Assembly: GCA_012511915.1 (NCBI GenBank)
Contig: JAAZFB010000012.1
Span: 1-11,091, forward strand
DNA from: Clostridiaceae bacterium
GTDB taxonomy: Bacteria; Bacillota; Clostridia; Monoglobales; Firm-18
Direction of reading: 5' to 3'
Length of the DNA stretch: 11,091 nt
Position 1 is the first letter of the stretch, and every line of letters begins with the position of its first letter. The notes below the pieces were generated by a model that had not been told where the DNA came from, did not search any database, and saw only the letters and a program-made list of their open reading frames with translations. A program made the position numbers and the translations under genes. This document shows, piece by piece, positions 1-5,770 of this stretch.

Positions 1-838
1 CACCACCACAGCCGCCGCTACGTCTTGGTTTTGACGGGGTCTCCTCAGGTATGTATTCTTTATACATCCCAAGCGCATCGAACACCTTTTTGTAGTCAGA
101 TATCATAGCATCAGAAGCACCCGAATTAACAGCTGCGATTATTGCTTTAATGACACTTTCACCATTTTGAGTGCTGGTACCGTTTATTTCTGAAAACAGA
201 GGACTCAAATTATTCTCTAATTTTTCTTTGAAGCTGTCTGGGCCATCTTCATCGATTGACTCCAAAGCAAGCTTATCAGTATCTGTCGCGTTATCGGTTA
301 GCACAAAACTACCTTTGATACAACTAAACAGATTCAACAAAGTATTTTCATTGCGCCCATGCTCATCGGCAAACATATTACGGAACTCTTCGTCTACCAA
401 AGCTTCATAAACATCGGTAAGCGCAGCCTGTTGGTCTTCATCCTGCACGTCGTACTGTTTTTTTGCTAAAAATTCATCAACCGCAGCTACTCTATTAGCC
501 TCCGGCAAGCTTTTTATTATGCATAGAGCAAAAATAAACAAATCTTTATTAACAGCCAATTCTTTAAAAAACGAAGGGCTTTCATCGCTTTCATCTTGAA
601 TTATTTCGATTAAAGCATCGATACCAATGTCTGTCTTTAAATACTCACCACCCACGGAAAAGTTCGTTTTCCTCTCTGCAGTAGTCAACGGTAAAAATGC
701 ATCCTCTGCTGCTTTAATCATACCAAGCGCTTCATTATAATTTGCTGTTAATGATATGGTTTCAGCTTCCACCGCAAATCCAACACAATTCAGAACCATC
801 AAAAAACACAAAACACTTACAACAATTTTCTTATACAA
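1..838 (-). CDS. Secreted protein of unknown function, C-terminus beyond the window
   Basis: An open frame of 279 codons runs from TTG at 838-836 off the left edge. TTG is chosen because GAGGTG lies 6 nt upstream (845-850) and the frame opens with a signal peptide: LYKK, then a hydrophobic stretch with a likely cut near residue 27 (AVEA-E). The first in-frame ATG (codon 14) would destroy this signal. The mature part is acidic and helical, with alternating Asp/Glu-rich and hydrophobic segments and no motif I recognise. The last visible residues are KPRRSGGCGGG, a Pro/Arg then Gly-rich stretch that looks like a linker to a further domain. In Clostridia such linkers often precede SLH or other wall-binding repeats, but that is inference. 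The start is only 27 nt after the dehydratase stop, so it is probably the last visible gene of the polysaccharide operon and may be a surface protein made with the polymer. I do not recognise the family. Confidence 0.85.
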   Translation of the reverse strand, partial: MYKKIVVSVLCFLMVLNCVGFAVEAETISLTANYNEALGMIKAAEDAFLPLTTAERKTNFSVGGEYLKTDIGIDALIEIIQDESDESPSFFKELAVNKDLFIFALCIIKSLPEANRVAAVDEFLAKKQYDVQDEDQQAALTDVYEALVDEEFRNMFADEHGRNENTLLNLFSCIKGSFVLTDNATDTDKLALESIDEDGPDSFKEKLENNLSPLFSEINGTSTQNGESVIKAIIAAVNSGASDAMISDYKKVFDALGMYKEYIPEETPSKPRRSGGCGG

Positions 839-865
839 TCCTTACACCTCGTCCCTTCAATAAGT

Positions 866-2368
866 TTAATAAGCTTCCGCGGCCACGCGTTTTTTTATAT
901 CTTTAAAATTTACTACATCCATTCCAAGCATATACGAAAAATCATCAAAAGATTCAAACGTATAGGTTTTAACCACATCAGCCAATGCCATCCTAATTGC
1001 AAGATTGTCTTGGCTTTTTACAACATTACGTAAATCAATCAAGTCTTTCTCAAATTCTGTTCTGTTAATATCGATAGGCTTTGCCACATGTATCTTATTA
1101 TTTGCGGTATCGAAAACCTCCTCTTCGTCCATTAAAAGCTCTTCATGCAACTTTTCGCCGGCTCTTAAACCGGTAATTTTTATTTCTATATCTTTAAACG
1201 GTTCAAGACCGGAAAGTTTAATCATATTGATGGCTAAATCATAAATTCTAACTTGGTGCCCCATCTCAAGCACATATATTTCGCCACCGTGTGCGTATGA
1301 TGCAGCCTCTAACACAAGCTGGGCAGCCTCGGAAATCGTCATAAAATATCGTGTTATATCTTTATGGGTCAAGGTAACAGGCCCGCCATTGCGTATTTGC
1401 GACTTAAAAATATTTACAACAGAACCATTGCTACCGAGCACATTCCCGAACCTTACCGCCACAAAATCGGTCTCCCCCTCATCATTCATAAGCTGTATTA
1501 CCATTTCACATAACCTTTTAGTAGCACCCATAACACTGGTAGGGTTAACGGCTTTATCGGTAGAAATCAATATAAATTTACTTGCATTATATTTTTTTGC
1601 ACAACTGGCAACATTTATAGTGCCAAACACATTGTTTTTAACCGCTTCAGATGGATTATTTTCCATTAAAGGCACATGTTTATGCGCCGCAGCATGGAAC
1701 ACAATATCCGGCCTTAACTGTGCAAAGACCTTGTTTAGTCTTTCATTATCCCGCACACTTCCGATTACAATCTCAGAATCGAGGTTTGGAAAAAAAGTGT
1801 TTAACTCATTATGCAAATCAAAAGCGTTGTTTTCATAAATATCAAAGATTACAATCTTTCTTGGGTGAAACCTTGCGATTTGCCTGCATAGCTCAGATCC
1901 GATTGAACCTCCACCACCCGTAACCATAACGACCTTGTCTTTGAGATACCCGGAAATCTTTTCATTATCCAAAAGTATGGGATCTCGGGCCAATAAATCT
2001 TCTATCCGCAAACTGCGCAAACTCTTATGCAAATTTTTCTTATCTTTTATTTCGGATAAACTCGGCATAACTTTAATGTCGCAGTCCGTTTCAGAACACA
2101 TATTCAAAATATCTACTTTATCATTTGCATAAATTGAAGGTATGGTAAGCATTATAATATCGACTTGTTTTTCTGAACATACTCTAATAATATCTTCCCT
2201 GCCGCCTATAACCTTAATGCCTCTTATGTAATTGCCCTGTTTTTTAGGATTATCATCTATTATCCCAACAATTTCGTATTTACTAATAGGATTTTCTTTA
2301 ATCCTATTAATTACCGTTCTGCCAGCCGTCCCTCCACCGATGATGAGCAACCTTTTTTTATTGTTCAT
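866..2368 (-). CDS. CapD/EpsC-type UDP-sugar 4,6-dehydratase lacking the membrane domain
   Basis: 500 aa. It resembles the FlaA1/CapD/PglF/WbpM family, which converts UDP-GlcNAc to a UDP-4-keto-6-deoxy sugar, an early step of polysaccharide or glycan synthesis. Two Rossmann parts are visible. The N-terminal one (about 5-125) starts with LLIIGGGTAGR. The extended SDR domain has NAD motif VTGGGGSIGSE (149-159), HAAAHKHVPLME (225-236), STDKAVNPTSVMGATKR (269-285), RFGNVLGSNGSV (306-317), ITRYFMT (338-344) and LRAGEKLHEELL (401-412). T270, D271, M280 and K284 match the Thr-Asp...Met...Lys catalytic arrangement of the long dehydratases, with Met replacing the usual SDR Tyr. Family members are usually about 600 aa with four or five N-terminal helices; this one begins directly at the first Rossmann fold. 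The start is firm: GAGGGGG sits 7 nt before ATG, and only 42 nt separate it from the upstream gene, so no membrane domain is hidden. It is third in the operon after the kinase and phosphatase. The exact sugar product is not resolved. Confidence 0.93.
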   Translation of the reverse strand: MNNKKRLLIIGGGTAGRTVINRIKENPISKYEIVGIIDDNPKKQGNYIRGIKVIGGREDIIRVCSEKQVDIIMLTIPSIYANDKVDILNMCSETDCDIKVMPSLSEIKDKKNLHKSLRSLRIEDLLARDPILLDNEKISGYLKDKVVMVTGGGGSIGSELCRQIARFHPRKIVIFDIYENNAFDLHNELNTFFPNLDSEIVIGSVRDNERLNKVFAQLRPDIVFHAAAHKHVPLMENNPSEAVKNNVFGTINVASCAKKYNASKFILISTDKAVNPTSVMGATKRLCEMVIQLMNDEGETDFVAVRFGNVLGSNGSVVNIFKSQIRNGGPVTLTHKDITRYFMTISEAAQLVLEAASYAHGGEIYVLEMGHQVRIYDLAINMIKLSGLEPFKDIEIKITGLRAGEKLHEELLMDEEEVFDTANNKIHVAKPIDINRTEFEKDLIDLRNVVKSQDNLAIRMALADVVKTYTFESFDDFSYMLGMDVVNFKDIKKRVAAEAY

Positions 2369-2410
2369 CTAACAACCCCCTCGCTCTGGAAAATTATCCT
2401 TGTAAAAAAA

Positions 2411-3115
2411 CTACACAAATAGAATCTCCCTTGCATTATTGCATATCTCTTCCCACTTTTTTTCTCCATATTTTTTAACTATCTGTTTTTTTGCCTCTAA
2501 AATGACAGGTTTTCTGTCAGTAGTGTTATGTGTGTCAGAAGCTATTATATGTAACAAACCGTTTTCGACTAAACGGTGAGCTGTCTTTTTCATTCTAAAA
2601 TTCAGAAACGCATCGGCATTGACCTGGATGACAACATCACTTTCCTTTATGTTATTAAACCGATCAATATCTCTGTTAACAAAAGCATACCTTTCGAAAT
2701 GCGCTATTATTGGTTTTATATTTTTTTGTGATATAAGATAGTCAGTAAAATCGTAAATCCATTCAAACCAAACATTGCTTGGAACTTCTACAAGCAAATA
2801 ATTTGTATCCCCAATGCACAACTTGCTGAGTCCATCATTATGTATAACCTCATAAGATAAAAAAACCTCTGCGCCGAGTATAACTTCAGGCAAATCATGG
2901 CCTTTCTGTGCAATTTCTTGCTGCAATTTTAAATAAGCGGCATTTCTCAACATCAAAAACCCATCAATATCAATGCGGGAGTCGTTATAATGCGGGGTTG
3001 CAACAACTGTTTTTACGCCTTGCGATTTGAGCATATACAGCATTTTAATCGCCTCGGCTAAATCCTTTGCGCCATCATCAACGAAAGGGATTATGTGGGT
3101 ATGAAAATCTATCAT
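2411..3115 (-). CDS. CpsB/YwqE-like PHP-family protein-tyrosine phosphatase
   Basis: 234 aa, the normal length for CpsB/YwqE/CapC phosphatases. These metal-dependent PHP-fold enzymes remove phosphate from the tyrosine cluster of the partner BY-kinase and so tune capsule or exopolysaccharide output in the cytoplasm. The metal-binding pattern is complete: DFHTHIIP (H5, H7), DDGA (D13/D14), TPHYN (H42), GAEVFL (E83), IIAHFERY (H139), SDTHNT (D194, H196). The usual H-P-E-R-Y motif reads H-F-E-R-Y (139-143), so a normally conserved Pro is Phe. ATG 3115 is preceded by AGGGG at a 10-nt spacing. It lies 21 nt after the kinase gene and 42 nt before the dehydratase, a typical kinase-phosphatase pair in one operon. 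The family assignment is confident; in vivo substrates other than the kinase are inference. Confidence 0.93.
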   Translation of the reverse strand: MIDFHTHIIPFVDDGAKDLAEAIKMLYMLKSQGVKTVVATPHYNDSRIDIDGFLMLRNAAYLKLQQEIAQKGHDLPEVILGAEVFLSYEVIHNDGLSKLCIGDTNYLLVEVPSNVWFEWIYDFTDYLISQKNIKPIIAHFERYAFVNRDIDRFNNIKESDVVIQVNADAFLNFRMKKTAHRLVENGLLHIIASDTHNTTDRKPVILEAKKQIVKKYGEKKWEEICNNAREILFV

Positions 3116-3136
3116 TAACTTTCAACCCCTATGTAT

Positions 3137-3928
3137 CTAAGCATTCCTTTTCTTTTGGTTCCCATAATAGTTATAGTTATAATGGTAATTATATTTACTG
3201 TTTTTCTTTCTCTTGTAGTGATATCGTATAAGCTCCGAATCGTTTAATATAAACCCAAATATTTTTGCCTTAGCAAATTCTAATGTTTCAACAGCGGCTT
3301 GTACAGCTTTATGTAGGGTGTAATTTTGACGCACAACCAAAACCACACCATGAGCAACCTTGAGAGCTGACATAGCATCTATCATTATTCCAACCGGGGG
3401 GGTATCAATGAAAATATAATCGTAGTTGTCAGAAAGTTTATAGATTAAATCTCTCATAGCATCAGAGTCTAAAAGCTCAGCCGGATTAGGCGGGATGCCC
3501 CCCGCAGTGATAATATCTATTCCGAATTTTTTAACAATCACGTCTTCGACATTTGACTGTCCAATCAAAATATTGCTTAATCCTTTACCATTGGCTATGT
3601 CAAGGTATGAATTGACCATGGGCAATCGTAGATCCGCATCGATAAGTAGTACCTTGGAGCCTGTTTTTGCAAACATTAAAGCCAAATTGATTGCTATGGT
3701 GGTTTTGCCGTCCCCCTGCATAGCGCTTGTAACTATTATCCTCTTGCAATTCTTCTCATCCGGAATAGAAAACATAATATTTGTTCTTGCTGCACGATAT
3801 GATTCAACAGTTGCAAAATCATCCGTGTTACTAATGATCCTTGCCATATTTGATTTTAATAACTCTGTCTGTTTTTTTGCTGCCATTTCTTCTCTTTTAC
3901 CTGTTAGGCCCTTGCCTGCTAGTTTCAT
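3137..3928 (-). CDS. CpsD/CapB-like bacterial tyrosine (BY) kinase
   Basis: 263 aa cytoplasmic P-loop ATPase of the BY-kinase family, which autophosphorylates on a C-terminal tyrosine cluster and controls polysaccharide polymerisation and export. Seen: ESYRAARTNIMFS (42-54, the usual lead-in helix), Walker A SAMQGDGKTT (68-77, K75), Walker A' LLIDADLRLP (94-103, D97/D99), Walker B YIFIDTPP (171-178, D175). The tail after residue 235 carries eight tyrosines (236, 238, 246, 248, 250, 252, 254, 255) in a Lys/Asn-rich context. In Firmicutes this protein is normally separate from its membrane activator (CpsC/CapA/YwqC) encoded next door; no such gene is present here, and this is the first gene of its operon. 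ATG 3928 has GAGGA 9 nt upstream and a clear promoter about 40 bp upstream. The N-terminal extension (MKLAGKGLTGKREE...) is basic and not family-typical. Confidence 0.93.
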   Translation of the reverse strand: MKLAGKGLTGKREEMAAKKQTELLKSNMARIISNTDDFATVESYRAARTNIMFSIPDEKNCKRIIVTSAMQGDGKTTIAINLALMFAKTGSKVLLIDADLRLPMVNSYLDIANGKGLSNILIGQSNVEDVIVKKFGIDIITAGGIPPNPAELLDSDAMRDLIYKLSDNYDYIFIDTPPVGIMIDAMSALKVAHGVVLVVRQNYTLHKAVQAAVETLEFAKAKIFGFILNDSELIRYHYKRKKNSKYNYHYNYNYYGNQKKRNA

Positions 3929-3968
3929 AATGGTCTATCCTCGTTTTCAAAGGTTAAATATTTATTAC

Positions 3969-3997
3969 ATTGTAACATATTTAATTTGTTTATGCAA
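3969..3997 (-). promoter_or_regulatory. Sigma-A-type promoter of the polysaccharide operon
   Basis: On the minus strand TTGCAT (3992-3997) is followed by a 17-bp spacer and TACAAT (3969-3974), with TG one base before the -10 (extended -10). It would start transcription about 30-35 nt before the kinase ATG at 3928, leaving a short leader with the GAGGA site. It makes the kinase-phosphatase-dehydratase-secreted protein set a unit separate from the yajC/SCIFF unit, whose terminator lies just upstream. Confidence 0.75.
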
Positions 3998-4043
3998 GAG
4001 GAAAATACCTAAATATTACGCTTATTTGTATCAGTATTCTACA

Positions 4044-4096
4044 AAAAAAACGCATAAAAGCAGGTGCCCTTTTATCAAAAGGTCCCCCCTGCTTTT
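4044..4096 (-). terminator. Rho-independent terminator after the SCIFF gene
   Basis: The arms 4056-4064 (AAAAGCAGG on the plus strand) and 4088-4096 are perfectly complementary over 9 bp. An inner 6-bp stem (4068-4073 with 4077-4082, loop ATC) is stacked inside a small internal loop. In the minus direction the hairpin is followed by ATGCG and then a run of eight T (4043-4050 on the plus strand is the A run). It begins about 30 nt past the SCIFF stop codon, so it ends the yajC unit without a downstream maturase gene. Confidence 0.85.
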
Positions 4097-4128
4097 ATTT
4101 TCTCTCTACCCAAGATGGATTAACGTTT

Positions 4129-4275
4129 CTAAGACTGCTTATGTTCGCACTTTTGATTTGCTACGGTACATGATGTCTTACAAGCCGACTGACATGATGT
4201 TTGGCATTCACCGCAACCGCTCTTTGCCGCACTTTTTTTAAGCACTGCACCGCATATTGTCTTAACAAACTTCAT
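4129..4275 (-). CDS. scfA: SCIFF-type six-cysteine ranthipeptide precursor
   Basis: 48-aa peptide precursor. The N-terminal part, MKFVKTICGAVLKKSAAK, is a basic leader of the kind seen in SCIFF peptides (six cysteines in forty-five). The core, SGCGECQTSCQSACKTSC (19-36), then TVANQKCEHKQS, carries C21, C24, C28, C32, C36 and C43 in the family spacing. Family knowledge: a partner radical SAM/SPASM enzyme installs Cys-to-Thr thioether links. For the Clostridium thermocellum homologue CteA, I recall a Cys32-Thr37 bridge, and both residues stand at the same numbers here. The ATG at 4275 has GGAGGTG 6-7 nt upstream. The gene lies 27 nt after the four-helix membrane protein and is followed by a terminator. 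Odd points: an extra cysteine at position 8 in the leader, and no maturase gene adjacent or elsewhere in the window. The function of SCIFF peptides is unsettled; roles in cell-cell signalling have been proposed. Confidence 0.95.
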   Translation of the reverse strand: MKFVKTICGAVLKKSAAKSGCGECQTSCQSACKTSCTVANQKCEHKQS

Positions 4276-4302
4276 ATGTAACACCTCCAACTACTAAATA
4301 CT

Positions 4303-4701
4303 TTAAGTCCTTTTTACATTAACGCCTATAATCCCGCCAGCCGCACCGGACAAAACGCAGATTATCAGCATAACAAAAAAATCAGTTCGTAAACAAAAAC
4401 TTCGAAAAACAAGCGAGCCTAACAAAAAAAGCGTTACTATATATACAAGCCCGGACACAGCTCCGCATAACCAACCCCTGCTGTATATGTTTTTCGCAGC
4501 AAAAAATCCTGATAAAAATACGCTGATTACCGTAATTAAAAATACCGTAATAGGCACAATACTCTCGGGAATCGGAAAAAAGGTAACAATCGCGGCAAAA
4601 ACAGTCAAAAGCAATATTGTCCACCCATAACAAATTCCCATATTTCTAATGAACCCTATAAATGTAAGCCCTGTTTTGGTGTTTGCTTCGCCCTTAACCA
4701 T
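4303..4701 (-). CDS. Four-helix membrane protein, TIGR04086-like
   Basis: 132 aa from the ATG at 4701. This start is preferred over an in-frame ATG 14 codons upstream because AGGGGGG lies 10 nt before it, while the upstream one has no ribosome binding site. There are four hydrophobic segments (about residues 22-42, 48-70, 78-100 and 106-128) with a polar N-terminus (MVKGEANTKTG) and glycine-rich final helix (LSGAAGGIIGV). The length, four-helix layout and position between yajC and a SCIFF gene fit the TIGR04086 putative membrane protein family, which I recall as a Firmicutes family found beside SCIFF/yajC loci; this is assigned mainly on architecture and context. The function is unknown. A role in the export or membrane handling of the SCIFF peptide is a guess from context. 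It follows yajC by 88 nt, a gap that contains a TATAAT (4747-4752 region) without a convincing -35. Confidence 0.75.
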   Translation of the reverse strand: MVKGEANTKTGLTFIGFIRNMGICYGWTILLLTVFAAIVTFFPIPESIVPITVFLITVISVFLSGFFAAKNIYSRGWLCGAVSGLVYIVTLFLLGSLVFRSFCLRTDFFVMLIICVLSGAAGGIIGVNVKRT

Positions 4702-4789
4702 AAAAACTAACCCCCCTAAAATATATGAAACACATAAACGCACCCATTATATATTATTCGAGGTTAGTGAATTTATGACTAAACGCCTT

Positions 4790-5128
4790 TTATCTAATGC
4801 CTTTTATTGCACTTCTTTCGAACTTAATTTTTGTTTTGTCCGCCCCTACTTCAATTGTTACCGTATCATCCTTAATCGAAAAAATTGTACCGATTATTCC
4901 GCCGATTGATACAACCTGGTCGCCGACTTTTAATGCAGCGAGCATTTCTTTGGTTTGCTTATCGCGCTTTCTTTGTGGCCTAATCAACATAAAGTAAAAC
5001 ACCGCTATTAGTAAAACCGGTAGACCAAGTGATTGAACAAGCCCGGCAGTAGGGATGCCTTGGGCGGCATTTGCAGCGACATCTGCACCGGTACCGGCGG
5101 CAAACGCAACAGTAAATAAACTTTTCAT
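4790..5128 (-). CDS. yajC: YajC, Sec translocon accessory subunit
   Basis: 112 aa, normal for YajC. The protein has a short N-terminal segment, one membrane helix (about 35-50, LGLPVLLIAVFYFML), the family signature IRPQRKRDKQTKEML directly after it, and the cytoplasmic domain LKVGDQVVSIGGIIGTI followed by a beta-rich tail (DDTVTIEV). YajC associates with SecDF-YidC and assists Sec-dependent export; secD and secF are not in the window. The start is ATG 5128, with AGAGGTG 6 nt before it; an in-frame GTG three codons upstream is part of that ribosome binding site and is rejected. The N-terminus MKSLFTVAFAAGTGADVAANA is Ala-rich and longer than in many homologues. It is the first gene of the yajC - membrane protein - SCIFF unit, driven by a strong promoter at 5171-5199. 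Confidence 0.95.
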   Translation of the reverse strand: MKSLFTVAFAAGTGADVAANAAQGIPTAGLVQSLGLPVLLIAVFYFMLIRPQRKRDKQTKEMLAALKVGDQVVSIGGIIGTIFSIKDDTVTIEVGADKTKIKFERSAIKGIR

Positions 5129-5170
5129 AACTAACACCTCTGTTAAATAAATTTTTCTTTCGCTTGCTTT

Positions 5171-5199
5171 ATTATATATAAAACTTGTACCTTTTGCAA
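5171..5199 (-). promoter_or_regulatory. Sigma-A-type promoter of yajC
   Basis: On the minus strand TTGCAA (5194-5199), a 17-bp spacer and a perfect TATAAT (5171-5176). It lies about 43 bp upstream of the yajC ATG. It is the leftward half of a divergent promoter pair with the lipoprotein gene; the direct repeats at 5207-5253 begin 8 bp upstream of its -35. Confidence 0.8.
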
Positions 5200-5206
5200 G
5201 TGTTTT

Positions 5207-5253
5207 AATTGAGGATTAGTATTATAACAGAATTGAGGATTAGTATTATAACA
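5207..5253. repeat. Perfect 23-bp direct repeat, 24-bp period, between divergent promoters
   Basis: AATTGAGGATTAGTATTATA followed by ACA occurs at 5207-5229 and again at 5231-5253 with no mismatch, separated by a single G. The pair fills the space between the yajC -35 (5194-5199) and the lipoprotein -35 (5261-5266). On the minus strand each copy contains TATAAT and TAATACTAA. The placement resembles an operator with two sites on nearly the same DNA face (about 2.3 turns apart), but a simple duplication is equally possible. Confidence 0.9.
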
Positions 5254-5260
5254 AATTTCG

Positions 5261-5289
5261 TTGCGCAAGAATAAACGTTATGGTATAAT
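5261..5289 (+). promoter_or_regulatory. Sigma-A-type promoter of the lipoprotein gene
   Basis: TTGCGC (5261-5266), a 17-bp spacer, then TGG and a perfect TATAAT (5284-5289), an extended -10. The -35 lies in the 8-bp palindrome TTGCGCAA. Transcription would start near 5296, giving a leader of about 50 nt. Just downstream lies AGTGTTTAGTA (5293-5303), identical to the outer 11 bases of the terminal repeat of the element at 7516. Confidence 0.75.
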
Positions 5290-5345
5290 GAAAGTGTTTA
5301 GTATCAATTAAATTTTGTAAGCCAGAAAGGCTAGTGATCATTAAT

Positions 5346-5651
5346 ATGAAAAAGACATTGTTTTTAGTTGTTGTGCTTGTTCTTCTGTTTACCGCCTGCG
5401 GCAAAAAAAAGGTAACCGATTCGACGCCCACGCAAGATTCTCAACCACCTACTTCTTCCGAACAACAACCCGCTCCGGCAGAACAGAACCCCAAAACCGA
5501 TACAAAAGCAAAAATTGAAAATATAGACGCAGAAGAGCTAAAAGAAATGGCAGATGAATTCAACACCACCGACGATGAAGAAAGGCGAGAAGAACTGCGT
5601 GTTCAACTCGAAGAATTCCTAAAGCAAGCAGAAGAAAAAGCAAAGCAGTAA
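5346..5651 (+). CDS. Small hypothetical lipoprotein
   Basis: 101 aa from ATG 5346, and the only plus-strand gene here. MKKTLFLVVVLVLLFTAC is a lipoprotein signal: two lysines, a hydrophobic core and a lipobox ending in C18 (LFTAC), so it should be diacylated and anchored on the outer face of the membrane. After it comes a Lys patch (GKKK), a Pro/Gln/Ser/Thr-rich linker (about 22-53), and a highly charged helical tail (IDAEELKEMADEF... to the C-terminus), probably a coiled coil. There is no known catalytic motif. The start is uncertain: an in-frame GTG at 5334 lies only 3 nt after AAAGG and the ATG 15 nt after it, neither ideal; the ATG is chosen because it gives a standard signal peptide. It has its own promoter and is divergent from yajC. 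I cannot assign a function. Confidence 0.85.
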   Translation: MKKTLFLVVVLVLLFTACGKKKVTDSTPTQDSQPPTSSEQQPAPAEQNPKTDTKAKIENIDAEELKEMADEFNTTDDEERREELRVQLEEFLKQAEEKAKQ

Positions 5652-5654
5652 CTA

Positions 5655-5671
5655 ATACTAAATTCAATCAA
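5655..5671 (+). repeat. 17-bp dispersed repeat, copy 1
   Basis: ATACTAAATTCAATCAA here is identical to 10922-10938. Both copies are intergenic and begin with TACTAAA, as do the ends of the MITE-like element at 7516-7674. In both copies the repeat is part of a hairpin, but the 3' arms differ. Confidence 0.6.
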
Positions 5672-5694
5672 ATATAGTGTTTTATTTGATTGAA
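5663..5694. terminator. AT-rich 12-bp hairpin between convergent genes
   Basis: TTCAATCAAATA (5663-5674) and TATTTGATTGAA (5683-5694) are perfectly complementary with an 8-nt loop. The hairpin lies 11 nt after the lipoprotein stop and about 75 nt past the stop of the convergent mutase gene. Neither side has a long T run, so efficiency is uncertain, and the stem has little GC. It overlaps the 17-mer ATACTAAATTCAATCAA that recurs at 10922-10938, so it may be part of a repeat rather than a dedicated terminator. The stretch 5695-5770 holds nothing I recognise. Confidence 0.5.
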
Positions 5695-5770
5695 GATTTG
5701 TATAACATCCAGGTACATATCACGGCTTATCCTCAAAGTGCTTTAGCGACGGTTGTAATTGGAGAAGCGG

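Noticed and set aside
1389..1838. 149-codon plus-strand open frame inside the dehydratase gene
   Set aside because: It is antisense to a strongly conserved catalytic region and has no ribosome binding site or recognisable protein features.
3495..4241. 248-codon plus-strand open frame
   Set aside because: It runs antisense through the kinase Walker motifs, its promoter, the terminator and the SCIFF gene; these conserved features explain the DNA better.
4382..4633. Overlapping minus-strand frame within the four-helix protein gene
   Set aside because: It is out of frame with the membrane protein, lacks a ribosome binding site and reads as low-complexity shadow sequence.
4743..4747. Upstream ATG at 4743 as start of the four-helix protein
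   Set aside because: No ribosome binding site precedes it and it sits just after a TATAAT, so it would probably be at or before the transcription start of any promoter there; ATG 4701 has AGGGGGG.
5207..5253. CRISPR-like repeat pair
   Set aside because: Only two copies with a 1-nt separation and no spacers; it is a tandem direct repeat.
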